Part shown: in pieces, positions 55,923 through 64,000 of the stretch
Layout of the letters: every line of letters begins with the position of its first letter
How positions within the stretch are numbered: position 1 is the stretch's first letter
Source: Enterococcus phoeniculicola ATCC BAA-412
GTDB lineage: Bacteria > Bacillota > Bacilli > Lactobacillales > Enterococcaceae
Length of the DNA stretch: 64,000 bases
Direction of reading: 5' to 3'
NCBI RefSeq assembly: GCF_000407505.1
Contig: NZ_ASWE01000001.1
Coordinates: forward strand, 1,051,324 to 1,115,323
Translations under genes and position numbers: made by a program
The notes under the pieces: generated by a model
The model's database searches: none
What the model saw: only the letters and a program-made list of their open reading frames with translations
What the model was told of the DNA's origin: nothing

Positions 55923-56534
55923 TTGGAAATTAACGTATTTAAAGACGCCAATAAAAATGAATTATCTATGATTGAAGTAGCCCATGCAATTTTGGAACAA
56001 CATGAGGATGTAATGGATTTTTCAGATTTGGTAAACCAAATCCAAACTTACTTAGAAAAAACAGATAGTGAAATTCGTGACTCTTTAGCACAATTTTACA
56101 CAGACTTGAATATTGATGGAAGTTTTATTTCTCTTGGAGACAATCGTTGGGGCTTACGTTCTTGGTATGCTTTTGACTCAATTGATGAAGAAGTCAACCA
56201 TGGACTTGAAGAAGAAGACGAGGATACTCCTAAACGTCGTAAACGTAAAAAAGTAAATGCCTTTATCACTGGTGATGAAGATGCAATTGACTATAATGAT
56301 GATGATCCGGAAGATGCAGATTTAGTTGATGAAGACGATGATGATTTATTTGAGGATGATGATGAAGAAGAGGAAGAAATCTCAGCTTACAACACAGACT
56401 TAAAAGAAATCGGTGCAGATTCTGACGATGAAGAAGAACTTCCAGGAAGCATTGAAGAAGACTTAACAATCATTGATGATGATGACGAAGATGATGAAGA
56501 GTACGACGACGAGTTCGAAGAAGAAGAAAAATAG
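55923..56534 (+). CDS. rpoE: DNA-directed RNA polymerase subunit delta
   Basis: A 203-residue accessory RNA polymerase subunit found in Firmicutes. The N-terminal HARE-HTH domain (about 1-90) reads [20 protein letters not shown] and includes [15 protein letters not shown]. The remaining half is an extremely acidic disordered tail of D/E runs that speeds polymerase recycling. TTG at 55923 is preferred: AAAGGA is 10 bases upstream and the protein then begins like other delta subunits. A GTG 9 bases earlier is too close to the ribosome site. Confidence 0.93.
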   Translation: MEINVFKDANKNELSMIEVAHAILEQHEDVMDFSDLVNQIQTYLEKTDSEIRDSLAQFYTDLNIDGSFISLGDNRWGLRSWYAFDSIDEEVNHGLEEEDEDTPKRRKRKKVNAFITGDEDAIDYNDDDPEDADLVDEDDDDLFEDDDEEEEEISAYNTDLKEIGADSDDEEELPGSIEEDLTIIDDDDEDDEEYDDEFEEEEK

Positions 56535-56554
56535 GCCAACTGGTCTATTTTTTT
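56531..56554 (+). terminator. Terminator overlapping the rpoE stop
   Basis: ATAGGCC/GGTCTAT (7 pairs, one G-U) followed by TTTTTT. Confidence 0.7.
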
Positions 56555-56567
56555 CTCCTTTAACATA

Positions 56568-56614
56568 AAAAAGCAAGCAAATTTATCCTTGTTGATAAAC
56601 TTCGCTTGCTTTTT
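56568..56614. terminator. Second terminator hairpin, bidirectional
   Basis: AAAAAGCAAGC/GCTTGCTTTTT (11 bp) around a 25-base loop. It can end both rpoE transcripts and the minus-strand tRNA transcript. Confidence 0.75.
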
Positions 56615-56715
56615 ATCTGCTGTTTCTTAGATGAACTTTTTACAATAAGACCGCTGCTTATTTGCTAACACTTACTCACTTTTATTGCGAAATGTGTTAA
56701 AATGACAGAGAAAAC

Positions 56716-56786
56716 GCGTCCTGAGGGAATCGAACCCCCGTCTTGAGAACCGGAATCTCAGGTGATATCCACTACACTAAGGACGC
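56716..56786 (-). tRNA. tRNA-Arg (anticodon CCG)
   Basis: On the minus strand the 71 bases fold into a cloverleaf: acceptor GCGTCCT/AGGACGC, anticodon stem TGAGA/TCTCA with loop TTCCGGT (anticodon CCG, reads CGG), and T-arm GGGGGTTCGATTCCCTC. The D-arm is short. CCA is not encoded. It stands alone between rpoE and rpoN, convergent with rpoE. Confidence 0.93.
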
Positions 56787-56844
56787 AAACACGAATATAA
56801 GTTTATCCGATATAACCAAAAAAAACAAGGGGAAGGAGCAAAAA

Positions 56845-58182
56845 ATGAAATTTGAACAAAGTTTTTCTCAACAACAAAAGCAAACCCAAAAGCTCGCCAT
56901 GACTCAGCAGCTTCAGCAATCCATTCAAATCCTTCAATTTAACACAGAAGAACTTGCTGAATTTGTCGAATCGAAATCATTAGAAAACCCGCTAATTGAT
57001 TTTGTTGAGCCGAATTATAAAACAGATTATTCATCAAGCTCCACTAGCCAACGCTATGATAATGATGAAAAATTAAATTATTTGAATCAGATTCCAGATA
57101 CGCATATGTCTCTTTTTGAATATCTTCTTGAACAAGTGCATCTAAATTATCGGGAGACCTATCTGCGCACACTTGTTTTATATCTGATTGAATTTATTGA
57201 TTTAAATGGTTTCTTGACCATTTCTTTAGAGGATGCGGCTCTTCAGACAGGTGCAACAGATATTCAAATGCTTGACGCGCTTACTTTAATTCAACAGCTG
57301 GACCCTGCAGGAGTGGGTGCACGGAATCTTCAAGAATGTTTGATGCTTCAGACAGAACGTGACGATTTTGCACCCGCACTTGCTTACATCGTACTAGAAG
57401 AGAAATTTGATGCCCTTGCTCAAAGAAAATGGGAAGTCATTGCGAAACAATTTGATATTACTTTACAGGAGGTTCAAAAAATATTTGATTATATCCAAAC
57501 GTTAACTCCGACGCCTGGAGCAATATTTGGAAATACTTCTGAATTATACGTGATTCCAGATGTAAAGGTTCAAATTGTGGATAATCAGATTTTAGTGACT
57601 TCAAATAAAAAAGGGCAGCCTGAAATTCATTTCCAGCAAAACTATTTTGATCGAATGAAGCAAGAAAATGATAAAGAAGTAAATACCTATTTGAAAGAGA
57701 AACAGCAAGAATTTGAATGGCTTCAAAAAACATTGCTGCAACGAGGAGACACCATTTTAAATGTTGCCAAGGCAATAATCGAACGCCAGCAAGAATTTTT
57801 CTTTGATACTACGCGTCCTATAAACGCATTAACTTTAAAAGAAATCTCAGAAGCGATTGGAGTACACGAATCAACTGTCAGCCGATCGGTAAATGGAAAA
57901 TATTTAGAAACTAGCTTTGGTATTTTTGAACTGAAAAAATTCTTTACGAATAAATTAGGTACTAACCAGTCAGTGGATGGCGAAGAATTGTCTGCAGATA
58001 GTGTGAAACGACGAATTCAGACATTGGTAGAAGAAGAAAATAAAGCCAAACCACTTTCTGATCAGAAGCTTGTTGACTTGCTGAAAGAGGAATCTATTGA
58101 TATTTCTAGAAGAACCGTAGCCAAGTACAGAGATCAATTAGGAATTGCCAGTTCATCAAAAAGAAAGCGATATGATCAGTGA
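56845..58182 (+). CDS. rpoN: RNA polymerase sigma-54 factor
   Basis: A 445-residue alternative sigma factor. The N-terminal Gln-rich activator-interacting region is clear (FSQQQKQTQKLAMTQQLQQS), the core-binding region is in the middle, and the C-terminus carries the HTH and the RpoN box (SRRTVAKYR), which reads the -24 element. The ATG at 56845 has GGAAGGAG upstream; a longer frame would run through the tRNA gene and is rejected. In enterococci sigma-54 controls several PTS operons through LevR-type activators. No -24/-12 promoter was noticed in this window. Confidence 0.95.
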   Translation: MKFEQSFSQQQKQTQKLAMTQQLQQSIQILQFNTEELAEFVESKSLENPLIDFVEPNYKTDYSSSSTSQRYDNDEKLNYLNQIPDTHMSLFEYLLEQVHLNYRETYLRTLVLYLIEFIDLNGFLTISLEDAALQTGATDIQMLDALTLIQQLDPAGVGARNLQECLMLQTERDDFAPALAYIVLEEKFDALAQRKWEVIAKQFDITLQEVQKIFDYIQTLTPTPGAIFGNTSELYVIPDVKVQIVDNQILVTSNKKGQPEIHFQQNYFDRMKQENDKEVNTYLKEKQQEFEWLQKTLLQRGDTILNVAKAIIERQQEFFFDTTRPINALTLKEISEAIGVHESTVSRSVNGKYLETSFGIFELKKFFTNKLGTNQSVDGEELSADSVKRRIQTLVEEENKAKPLSDQKLVDLLKEESIDISRRTVAKYRDQLGIASSSKRKRYDQ

Positions 58183-58195
58183 ATCGTATGAAGTT

Positions 58196-58227
58196 GAGAA
58201 ATCTTTACAGATTTCTCGGCTTTTTTT
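58196..58227 (+). terminator. Terminator of rpoN
   Basis: GAGAAATCT/AGATTTCTC (9 bp, loop TTAC) followed by GGCTTTTTTT. Confidence 0.9.
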
Positions 58228-58228
58228 G

Positions 58229-58269
58229 TTGAAAAAAAAATAGAAAACTGCTACACTTACTTACGTAAG
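58229..58269 (+). promoter_or_regulatory. Promoter and palindrome of the cggR-glycolysis operon
   Basis: TTGAAA (58229-58234), 17-bp spacer, TACACT (58252-58257). CTTACGTAAG, a 10-bp palindrome, lies at 58260-58269 over the predicted start site and is a candidate operator, possibly for CggR or CcpA-type control. Confidence 0.6.
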
Positions 58270-58385
58270 GGAATGAGTTTTCTATTTTATAAATGTTTAT
58301 AAAAGAAACCTTCCAAATTTTTTTAGCGTGTATGGGTCGTTTTAAGTCTATCTTGGACAAAAGATGTCCAACCAAGGAGTTTCCT

Positions 58386-59423
58386 ATGATTAATGAATTG
58401 AAAATGATCGAAGCGATTGCTCCAGAAGTCATGGATGTACTTCAAGAAAGATTTCAAATTTTGCGGAACATCTATTGGATGCAACCAATAGGCAGACGTA
58501 GTTTGGCTGAAAGTATGGGAATGACAGAACGTGTCTTGCGTACAGAAACAGACTTGCTAAAAACCCTACAATTGATTGATACGTCCAAAAGCGGGATGAC
58601 ACTCACCAAAAAAGGAGAGAATATTTACCAAAATTTGGAAAAAATTATGAATCAATTACTTGGTGTCAACCAAATTGAAAAGCAACTTGCTGAATATTTT
58701 GGTATCAAACGTTGTGTTGTAGTCGCTGGTGATAGCGATGAGCAGCCAAAAGTTGTTGACGAATTTGGAGAAGCATTAAACGAAGCCCTCATGCAGTTAC
58801 TTCCTGAAACCCAAAACATTATTGCGGTTATGGGAGGAACAACTATGGCGACTGTTGCTGAACATTTAACAAATTTAGAAACAGATACTCGACATAATCT
58901 TTTTGTTCCTGCAAGAGGAGGTATTGGAGAAGCCGTAACGGTTCAGGCAAATTCAATTAGTGCAATGATGGCCACAAAAGCAAAAGGAAATTATCGTGCT
59001 TTATACGTGCCAGAACAATTGAGTCTTGCTACCTATAATTCTCTTTTACAAGAGCCTTCAATTCAGGAGGTCTTAGGCTTGATTAGTCAAGCAAATTGTG
59101 TTATTCATAGTATTGGAAGAGCCTTGCATATGGCTGCCCGTCGAAAGATGACTGAAGAAGAGCTGCTTATGCTAAAGCAAAAAAATGCAGTCGCTGAATC
59201 ATTTGGCTATTTCTTTGACGAAATGGGTAAAGTAGTCTATAAAGTGCCAAGAATTGGTTTAGAACTAAAAGATATCCAAGACATTCCAATTGTTATTGCC
59301 ATTGCTGGCGGACATTCAAAAGCAAAAGCAATTAACGCGTATATGAAGAACGCACCTGAACAAACGTGGCTCATCACTGATGAAGCTGCTGCAAATGTGA
59401 TTTTAAAAGGGGTAACCCTTTAA
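58386..59423 (+). CDS. cggR: Central glycolytic genes regulator CggR
   Basis: A 345-residue SorC/DeoR-type regulator. The winged HTH is near the N-terminus (IGRRSLAESMGMTERVLRTE), and the sugar-phosphate-binding domain has VMGGTTMATVAEHL and IVIAIAGGHSKAKAIN. In Bacillus CggR represses the gap operon and is inactivated by fructose-1,6-bisphosphate. The ATG at 58386 has AAGGAG upstream. It leads directly into gap with 40 bases between, the standard Firmicute layout. Confidence 0.94.
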   Translation: MINELKMIEAIAPEVMDVLQERFQILRNIYWMQPIGRRSLAESMGMTERVLRTETDLLKTLQLIDTSKSGMTLTKKGENIYQNLEKIMNQLLGVNQIEKQLAEYFGIKRCVVVAGDSDEQPKVVDEFGEALNEALMQLLPETQNIIAVMGGTTMATVAEHLTNLETDTRHNLFVPARGGIGEAVTVQANSISAMMATKAKGNYRALYVPEQLSLATYNSLLQEPSIQEVLGLISQANCVIHSIGRALHMAARRKMTEEELLMLKQKNAVAESFGYFFDEMGKVVYKVPRIGLELKDIQDIPIVIAIAGGHSKAKAINAYMKNAPEQTWLITDEAAANVILKGVTL

Positions 59424-59463
59424 AATAAATATTTTTTTGATTTTCATAAGGAGGAAATCTTAA

Positions 59464-60465
59464 ATGACAGTTAAAGTAGGTATTAATGGATTTGGACGTA
59501 TCGGACGCTTAGCATTCCGTCGTATCCAAGATGTAGAAGGAATCGAAGTAGTTGCAATCAATGACTTAACAGATGCTAAAATGTTAGCACACTTGTTAAA
59601 ATATGATACAACTCAAGGACGTTTCAACGGTACTGTTGAAGTTCACGAAGGTTCTTTCAATGTAAATGGTAAAGAAGTTAAAGTTCTTGCTAATCGTAAC
59701 CCAGAAGAATTACCATGGGGCGAATTAGGTGTAGATATCGTTTTAGAATGTACTGGATTCTTCACTTCTAAAGCAGCTGCTGAAAAACATTTAACTGCTG
59801 GTGCAAAACGTGTTGTTATCTCAGCTCCTGGTGGAAACGATGTTCCAACAATCGTTTATAACACAAACCACGAAACATTGACTGGGAAAGAAACAGTTAT
59901 TTCAGGTGCTTCATGTACTACTAACTGTTTAGCTCCTATGGCTAAAACATTGAACGACAAATTTGGCGTTGTTGAAGGATTAATGACAACTATCCACGCT
60001 TACACAGGTGACCAAATGACATTAGATGGACCTCATCCTAAAGGTGACTTCCGTCGTGCGCGTGCTGCTGCTGCAAACATCGTGCCTAACTCAACAGGTG
60101 CTGCTAAAGCAATTGGTTTAGTAATTCCTGAATTGAACGGTAAATTAGATGGCGCTGCTCAACGTGTTCCTGTTGCAACTGGTTCATTAACTGAATTAGT
60201 AACAATTCTTGACAAAAAAGTAACTGTTGAAGAAATCAACGAAGCTATGAAAGAAGCAGCTAACGAATCTTACGGATACAATACAGACGAAATCGTTTCT
60301 TCAGATATCGTTGGTATGACTTTCGGTTCATTATTCGATGCTACTCAAACAAGAGTAATGACTGTTGGCGATCAACAATTAGTGAAAACTGTTGCTTGGT
60401 ATGACAACGAAATGTCTTACACTGCACAATTAGTTCGTACTTTAGAATACTTCGCAAATCTATAA
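59464..60465 (+). CDS. gap: Glyceraldehyde-3-phosphate dehydrogenase
   Basis: A 333-residue NAD-dependent glycolytic enzyme. NAD-binding [15 protein letters not shown] is at the N-terminus, the catalytic Cys is C151 in [15 protein letters not shown], and the paired His is in [17 protein letters not shown] precedes the ATG. Codon use is strongly biased (for example GGT, GAA, TTA), as expected for high expression. A terminator separates it from pgk, so it can be made in excess of the later enzymes. Confidence 0.98.
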   Translation: MTVKVGINGFGRIGRLAFRRIQDVEGIEVVAINDLTDAKMLAHLLKYDTTQGRFNGTVEVHEGSFNVNGKEVKVLANRNPEELPWGELGVDIVLECTGFFTSKAAAEKHLTAGAKRVVISAPGGNDVPTIVYNTNHETLTGKETVISGASCTTNCLAPMAKTLNDKFGVVEGLMTTIHAYTGDQMTLDGPHPKGDFRRARAAAANIVPNSTGAAKAIGLVIPELNGKLDGAAQRVPVATGSLTELVTILDKKVTVEEINEAMKEAANESYGYNTDEIVSSDIVGMTFGSLFDATQTRVMTVGDQQLVKTVAWYDNEMSYTAQLVRTLEYFANL

Positions 60466-60510
60466 GATTTATTCGACTGAAAAGTGTAAAACAAAACACT
60501 GTACAATCTA

Positions 60511-60546
60511 AAAGCGGGGAAGCGACGCGCTTCTCCGCTTTTTTTG
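60511..60546 (+). terminator. Intra-operon terminator between gap and pgk
   Basis: AAAGCGGGGAAGCG/CGCTTCTCCGCTTT (14 pairs, one G-U, 3-base loop) followed by a T-run. pgk starts 30 bases later and needs read-through or its own promoter. Confidence 0.9.
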
Positions 60547-60575
60547 ATAAAAACTTTAATTGGAGGCAACCTTTC

Positions 60576-61766
60576 ATGGCTAAAATGACTGTAAAAGATA
60601 TCGATTTAAAAGATAAAAAAGTACTTGTCCGTGTTGATTTTAACGTTCCATTGAAAGATGGCGTGATCACTGATGATACACGTATTAAAGCGGCATTACC
60701 AACGATTAACTATGTATTAGAACAAGGCGGAAAAGCAATCTTGTTCTCACACTTAGGTCGTGTAAAAACTGAGGAAGACAAAGCTGGCAAATCTCTAGCT
60801 CCCGTTGCAAAACGTTTAGGCGAATTGTTAGGAAAAGACGTAACCTTTGTCCCTGAAACACGTGGCGAAAAATTAGAAGCGGCTATCAATGAAATGAAAG
60901 ATGGCGACGTTGTTGTTTTTGAAAATACTCGTTTTGAAGATATTGATGGAAAAAAAGAAAGCAAAAATGATGCTGACCTAGGTAAATACTGGGCTTCATT
61001 AGGCGATGTCTTTGTAAATGATGCATTTGGTACCGCACACCGTGCACATGCTTCTAACGTAGGTATTGCTTCTACTGGCATCCCAACAGTTGCAGGCTTC
61101 TTAATGGAAAAAGAAATTAAATTTATCGGTGAAGCAGTTGAAGAACCAAAACGTCCAATGATTGCTATCTTAGGTGGCGCAAAAGTTTCTGATAAAATTG
61201 GGGTAATCGAAAATCTAATTCCTAAAGCAGACAAAATTCTTATCGGCGGCGGAATGACTTATACATTCTATAAAGCCAAAGGAATGGAAATCGGAAATTC
61301 TTTAGTTGAAGCAGATAAAGTTGAATTAGCAAAATCTTTAATTGAAAAAGCTGGCGACAAGCTTGTATTGCCTGTAGATTCAATTACTGCTGCTGAATTC
61401 TCTAATGATGTTCCTACTGAAGAGCATGCAGGAGATGTTCCTACAGGACAAATGGGTCTTGATATTGGACCTGAAACTATTGCATTGTTCTCTGAAACAT
61501 TAAAAGGAGCGAAAACAGTTGTCTGGAATGGCCCTATGGGTGTATTCGAAATGAGTAATTTTGCTCGCGGAACTATTGGCGTTTGCGAAGCGATTGCCAA
61601 CCTTGAAGATGCAACAACAATCATTGGTGGTGGAGATTCTGCTGCTGCTGCTGAACAGTTAGGCTTTGCTTCTAAATTTACACACATCTCAACTGGTGGC
61701 GGTGCAAGTTTGGAATTATTAGAAGGTAAAGAATTACCTGGTTTAGCTGCAATTAACGATAAATAA
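60576..61766 (+). CDS. pgk: Phosphoglycerate kinase
   Basis: A 396-residue two-domain kinase that makes ATP from 1,3-bisphosphoglycerate. Substrate-site residues are in VRVDFNVPL and FSHLGRVK, and the nucleotide-binding [12 protein letters not shown] and [13 protein letters not shown] are intact. Standard length. GGAGG stands upstream of the ATG. tpiA follows after 55 bases. Confidence 0.98.
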   Translation: MAKMTVKDIDLKDKKVLVRVDFNVPLKDGVITDDTRIKAALPTINYVLEQGGKAILFSHLGRVKTEEDKAGKSLAPVAKRLGELLGKDVTFVPETRGEKLEAAINEMKDGDVVVFENTRFEDIDGKKESKNDADLGKYWASLGDVFVNDAFGTAHRAHASNVGIASTGIPTVAGFLMEKEIKFIGEAVEEPKRPMIAILGGAKVSDKIGVIENLIPKADKILIGGGMTYTFYKAKGMEIGNSLVEADKVELAKSLIEKAGDKLVLPVDSITAAEFSNDVPTEEHAGDVPTGQMGLDIGPETIALFSETLKGAKTVVWNGPMGVFEMSNFARGTIGVCEAIANLEDATTIIGGGDSAAAAEQLGFASKFTHISTGGGASLELLEGKELPGLAAINDK

Positions 61767-61821
61767 TCAACGAAGTTCGTGCGGAGCACAGACTTCTCAA
61801 CTATTAAGGAGTGAATCATTC

Positions 61822-62577
61822 ATGCGTAAACCAATTATCGCTGGTAACTGGAAAATGAATAAAACTGCTTCTGAAGCAAAAGCATTTGCTGAAGCAGTAA
61901 AAACAAAAATTCCTGGAAATGACAAAGTGGATTCAGTGATTGGATCACCTGCATTATTTTTACAAGAATTAGTTGAATCTGCAAAAGGGACTGAATTAAA
62001 AATTTCAGCTCAAAACTGCTACTGGGAAAACTCCGGTGCTTATACTGGTGAAACTTCTCCAGCAGCGCTTGCTGACTTAGGAGTTGACTATGTCATTATT
62101 GGTCACTCTGAACGTCGCGAATATTTCCATGAAACAGATGCAGACATCAACAAGAAAGCAAAAGCAATTTTTGCAAATGGCATGATTCCAATCTTCTGTT
62201 GTGGTGAATCTTTAGAAACTTACGAAGCTGGAAAAACAGCAGAATGGATTGAAAGTCAAATCACAAACGGTCTAGTTGATTTAACAGACGGTCAAGTTTC
62301 TTCAATGGTGATTGCTTACGAACCTATTTGGGCAATTGGAACTGGTAAATCAGCAGATGCTACAATTGCAGATGAAATCTGTGGAGTTGTTCGTTCAACT
62401 GTTGAAAAATTATACGGTAAAGAAGTTTCAGAAGCTGTCCGCATTCAATACGGCGGTTCTGTAAAACCTGAGAATATTGCTGAATACATGGCAAAAGAAA
62501 ATGTAGATGGCGCCTTAGTTGGTGGAGCTAGTCTAGAAGCTGACTCATTCCTAGCATTATTAGATGCAGTAAAATAA
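61822..62577 (+). CDS. tpiA: Triosephosphate isomerase
   Basis: A 251-residue TIM-barrel isomerase interconverting dihydroxyacetone phosphate and glyceraldehyde-3-phosphate. Catalytic residues are K11 (NWKMNK), H95 (GHSERRE) and E167 ([10 protein letters not shown]), with the phosphate loop [16 protein letters not shown] precedes the ATG. Transcribed with pgk. Confidence 0.98.
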   Translation: MRKPIIAGNWKMNKTASEAKAFAEAVKTKIPGNDKVDSVIGSPALFLQELVESAKGTELKISAQNCYWENSGAYTGETSPAALADLGVDYVIIGHSERREYFHETDADINKKAKAIFANGMIPIFCCGESLETYEAGKTAEWIESQITNGLVDLTDGQVSSMVIAYEPIWAIGTGKSADATIADEICGVVRSTVEKLYGKEVSEAVRIQYGGSVKPENIAEYMAKENVDGALVGGASLEADSFLALLDAVK

Positions 62578-62615
62578 GCTTTTTTGAAAAACTTATGAAA
62601 ATAAGCAGGAAACAT

Positions 62616-62644
62616 TTGCACTCTGGTTCAAAATTAACTAAAAT
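62616..62644 (+). promoter_or_regulatory. Promoter of eno
   Basis: TTGCAC (62616-62621), 17-bp spacer, TAAAAT (62639-62644), giving a leader of about 50 bases before the eno ATG. Confidence 0.6.
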
Positions 62645-62653
62645 TGTTCATAA

Positions 62654-64000
<1,347 letters not shown>

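Noticed and set aside
56266-56469. His/Leu-rich minus-strand frame opposite rpoE
   Set aside because: It is the complement of the Asp/Glu repeat of the delta subunit and reflects only its codon bias.
56743-56844. Upstream extension of rpoN
   Set aside because: It passes through the tRNA-Arg gene; the ATG at 56845 has a clear ribosome site.
60710-61819. Two long minus-strand frames opposite pgk
   Set aside because: They are shadows caused by the biased codons of a highly expressed gene.

Overview
The window is chromosomal DNA of a low-GC Firmicute and almost certainly an Enterococcus, probably of the faecium/hirae/mundtii/durans side of the genus. The evidence is a complete Na+ V-type ATPase operon in the ntp order known from E. 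hirae, with a proteolipid that keeps all the Na+ ligands of E. hirae NtpK; the rnhC-zapA-cvpA-mutS2-trxA-uvrC block; the rpoE, rpoN and cggR-gap-pgk-tpiA-eno arrangement; WxL-type surface proteins with an Mga-like regulator; and an ISL3-family insertion sequence. Species was not resolved. Identification rests on reading the translations, not on database searches.

Region by region. 1-5.2 kb: assorted small metabolic and hypothetical genes (a MagIII-like DNA glycosylase cut by the window edge, a PEBP protein, a royal-jelly/SMP-30-like beta-propeller, a quinone-oxidoreductase-type dehydrogenase), then four small genes: one that looks leaderless, one 56-residue membrane protein, one small alpha/beta protein and a small HTH protein whose promoter carries a LexA/SOS box. 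5.3-11.4 kb: an accessory sugar operon, nanE - HAD phosphatase - DUF4127 - Lac-family PTS IIC, IIB, IIA - RpiR regulator, headed by three direct repeats exactly 30 bp apart. 11.4-15.6 kb: an MFS drug exporter with a structured leader, an amidinotransferase-family hydrolase and an Mga-like regulator. 15.9-20 kb: a surface-protein locus with two WxL-like proteins and a small sortase-type protein. 20-22 kb: hypothetical, DUF5680 and GyrI-like genes.

22.1-29.4 kb is core genome (rnhC divergent from zapA-cvpA, then mutS2, trxA, uvrC). 29.5-34.1 kb holds a membrane-protein/HTH pair and a PadR-DUF2812-ABC exporter operon; their two promoter regions share an 11-bp half-site. 34.2-38.3 kb has an aldo/keto reductase, an ABC-F gene preceded by a 24-codon leader ORF and a terminator hairpin (an attenuator arrangement), and a class-I amidotransferase hydrolase. 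38.4-48.5 kb is the ntp operon (F-I-K-E-C-G-A-B-D-J). Its mRNA leader folds into three nested stems followed by a terminator, and is a candidate Na+ riboswitch. A 1514-bp ISL3-family element with an 8-bp target duplication sits between ntpJ and the original terminator.

50-64 kb returns to core functions: gloA, a Nudix hydrolase, a LytTR/DUF3021 pair, a Cof phosphatase, an HD-domain dNTPase, lipL, a YwiB-like gene, rpoE, tRNA-Arg(CCG), rpoN, and the glycolytic operon cggR-gap-pgk-tpiA followed by eno, which ends exactly at the last base. Several intergenic stretches carry a dispersed non-coding repeat family. The points most worth following up are the DUF4127/NanE PTS operon with its phased repeats, the ntp leader RNA, the ABC-F attenuator, the SOS-controlled small gene and the WxL-like locus.
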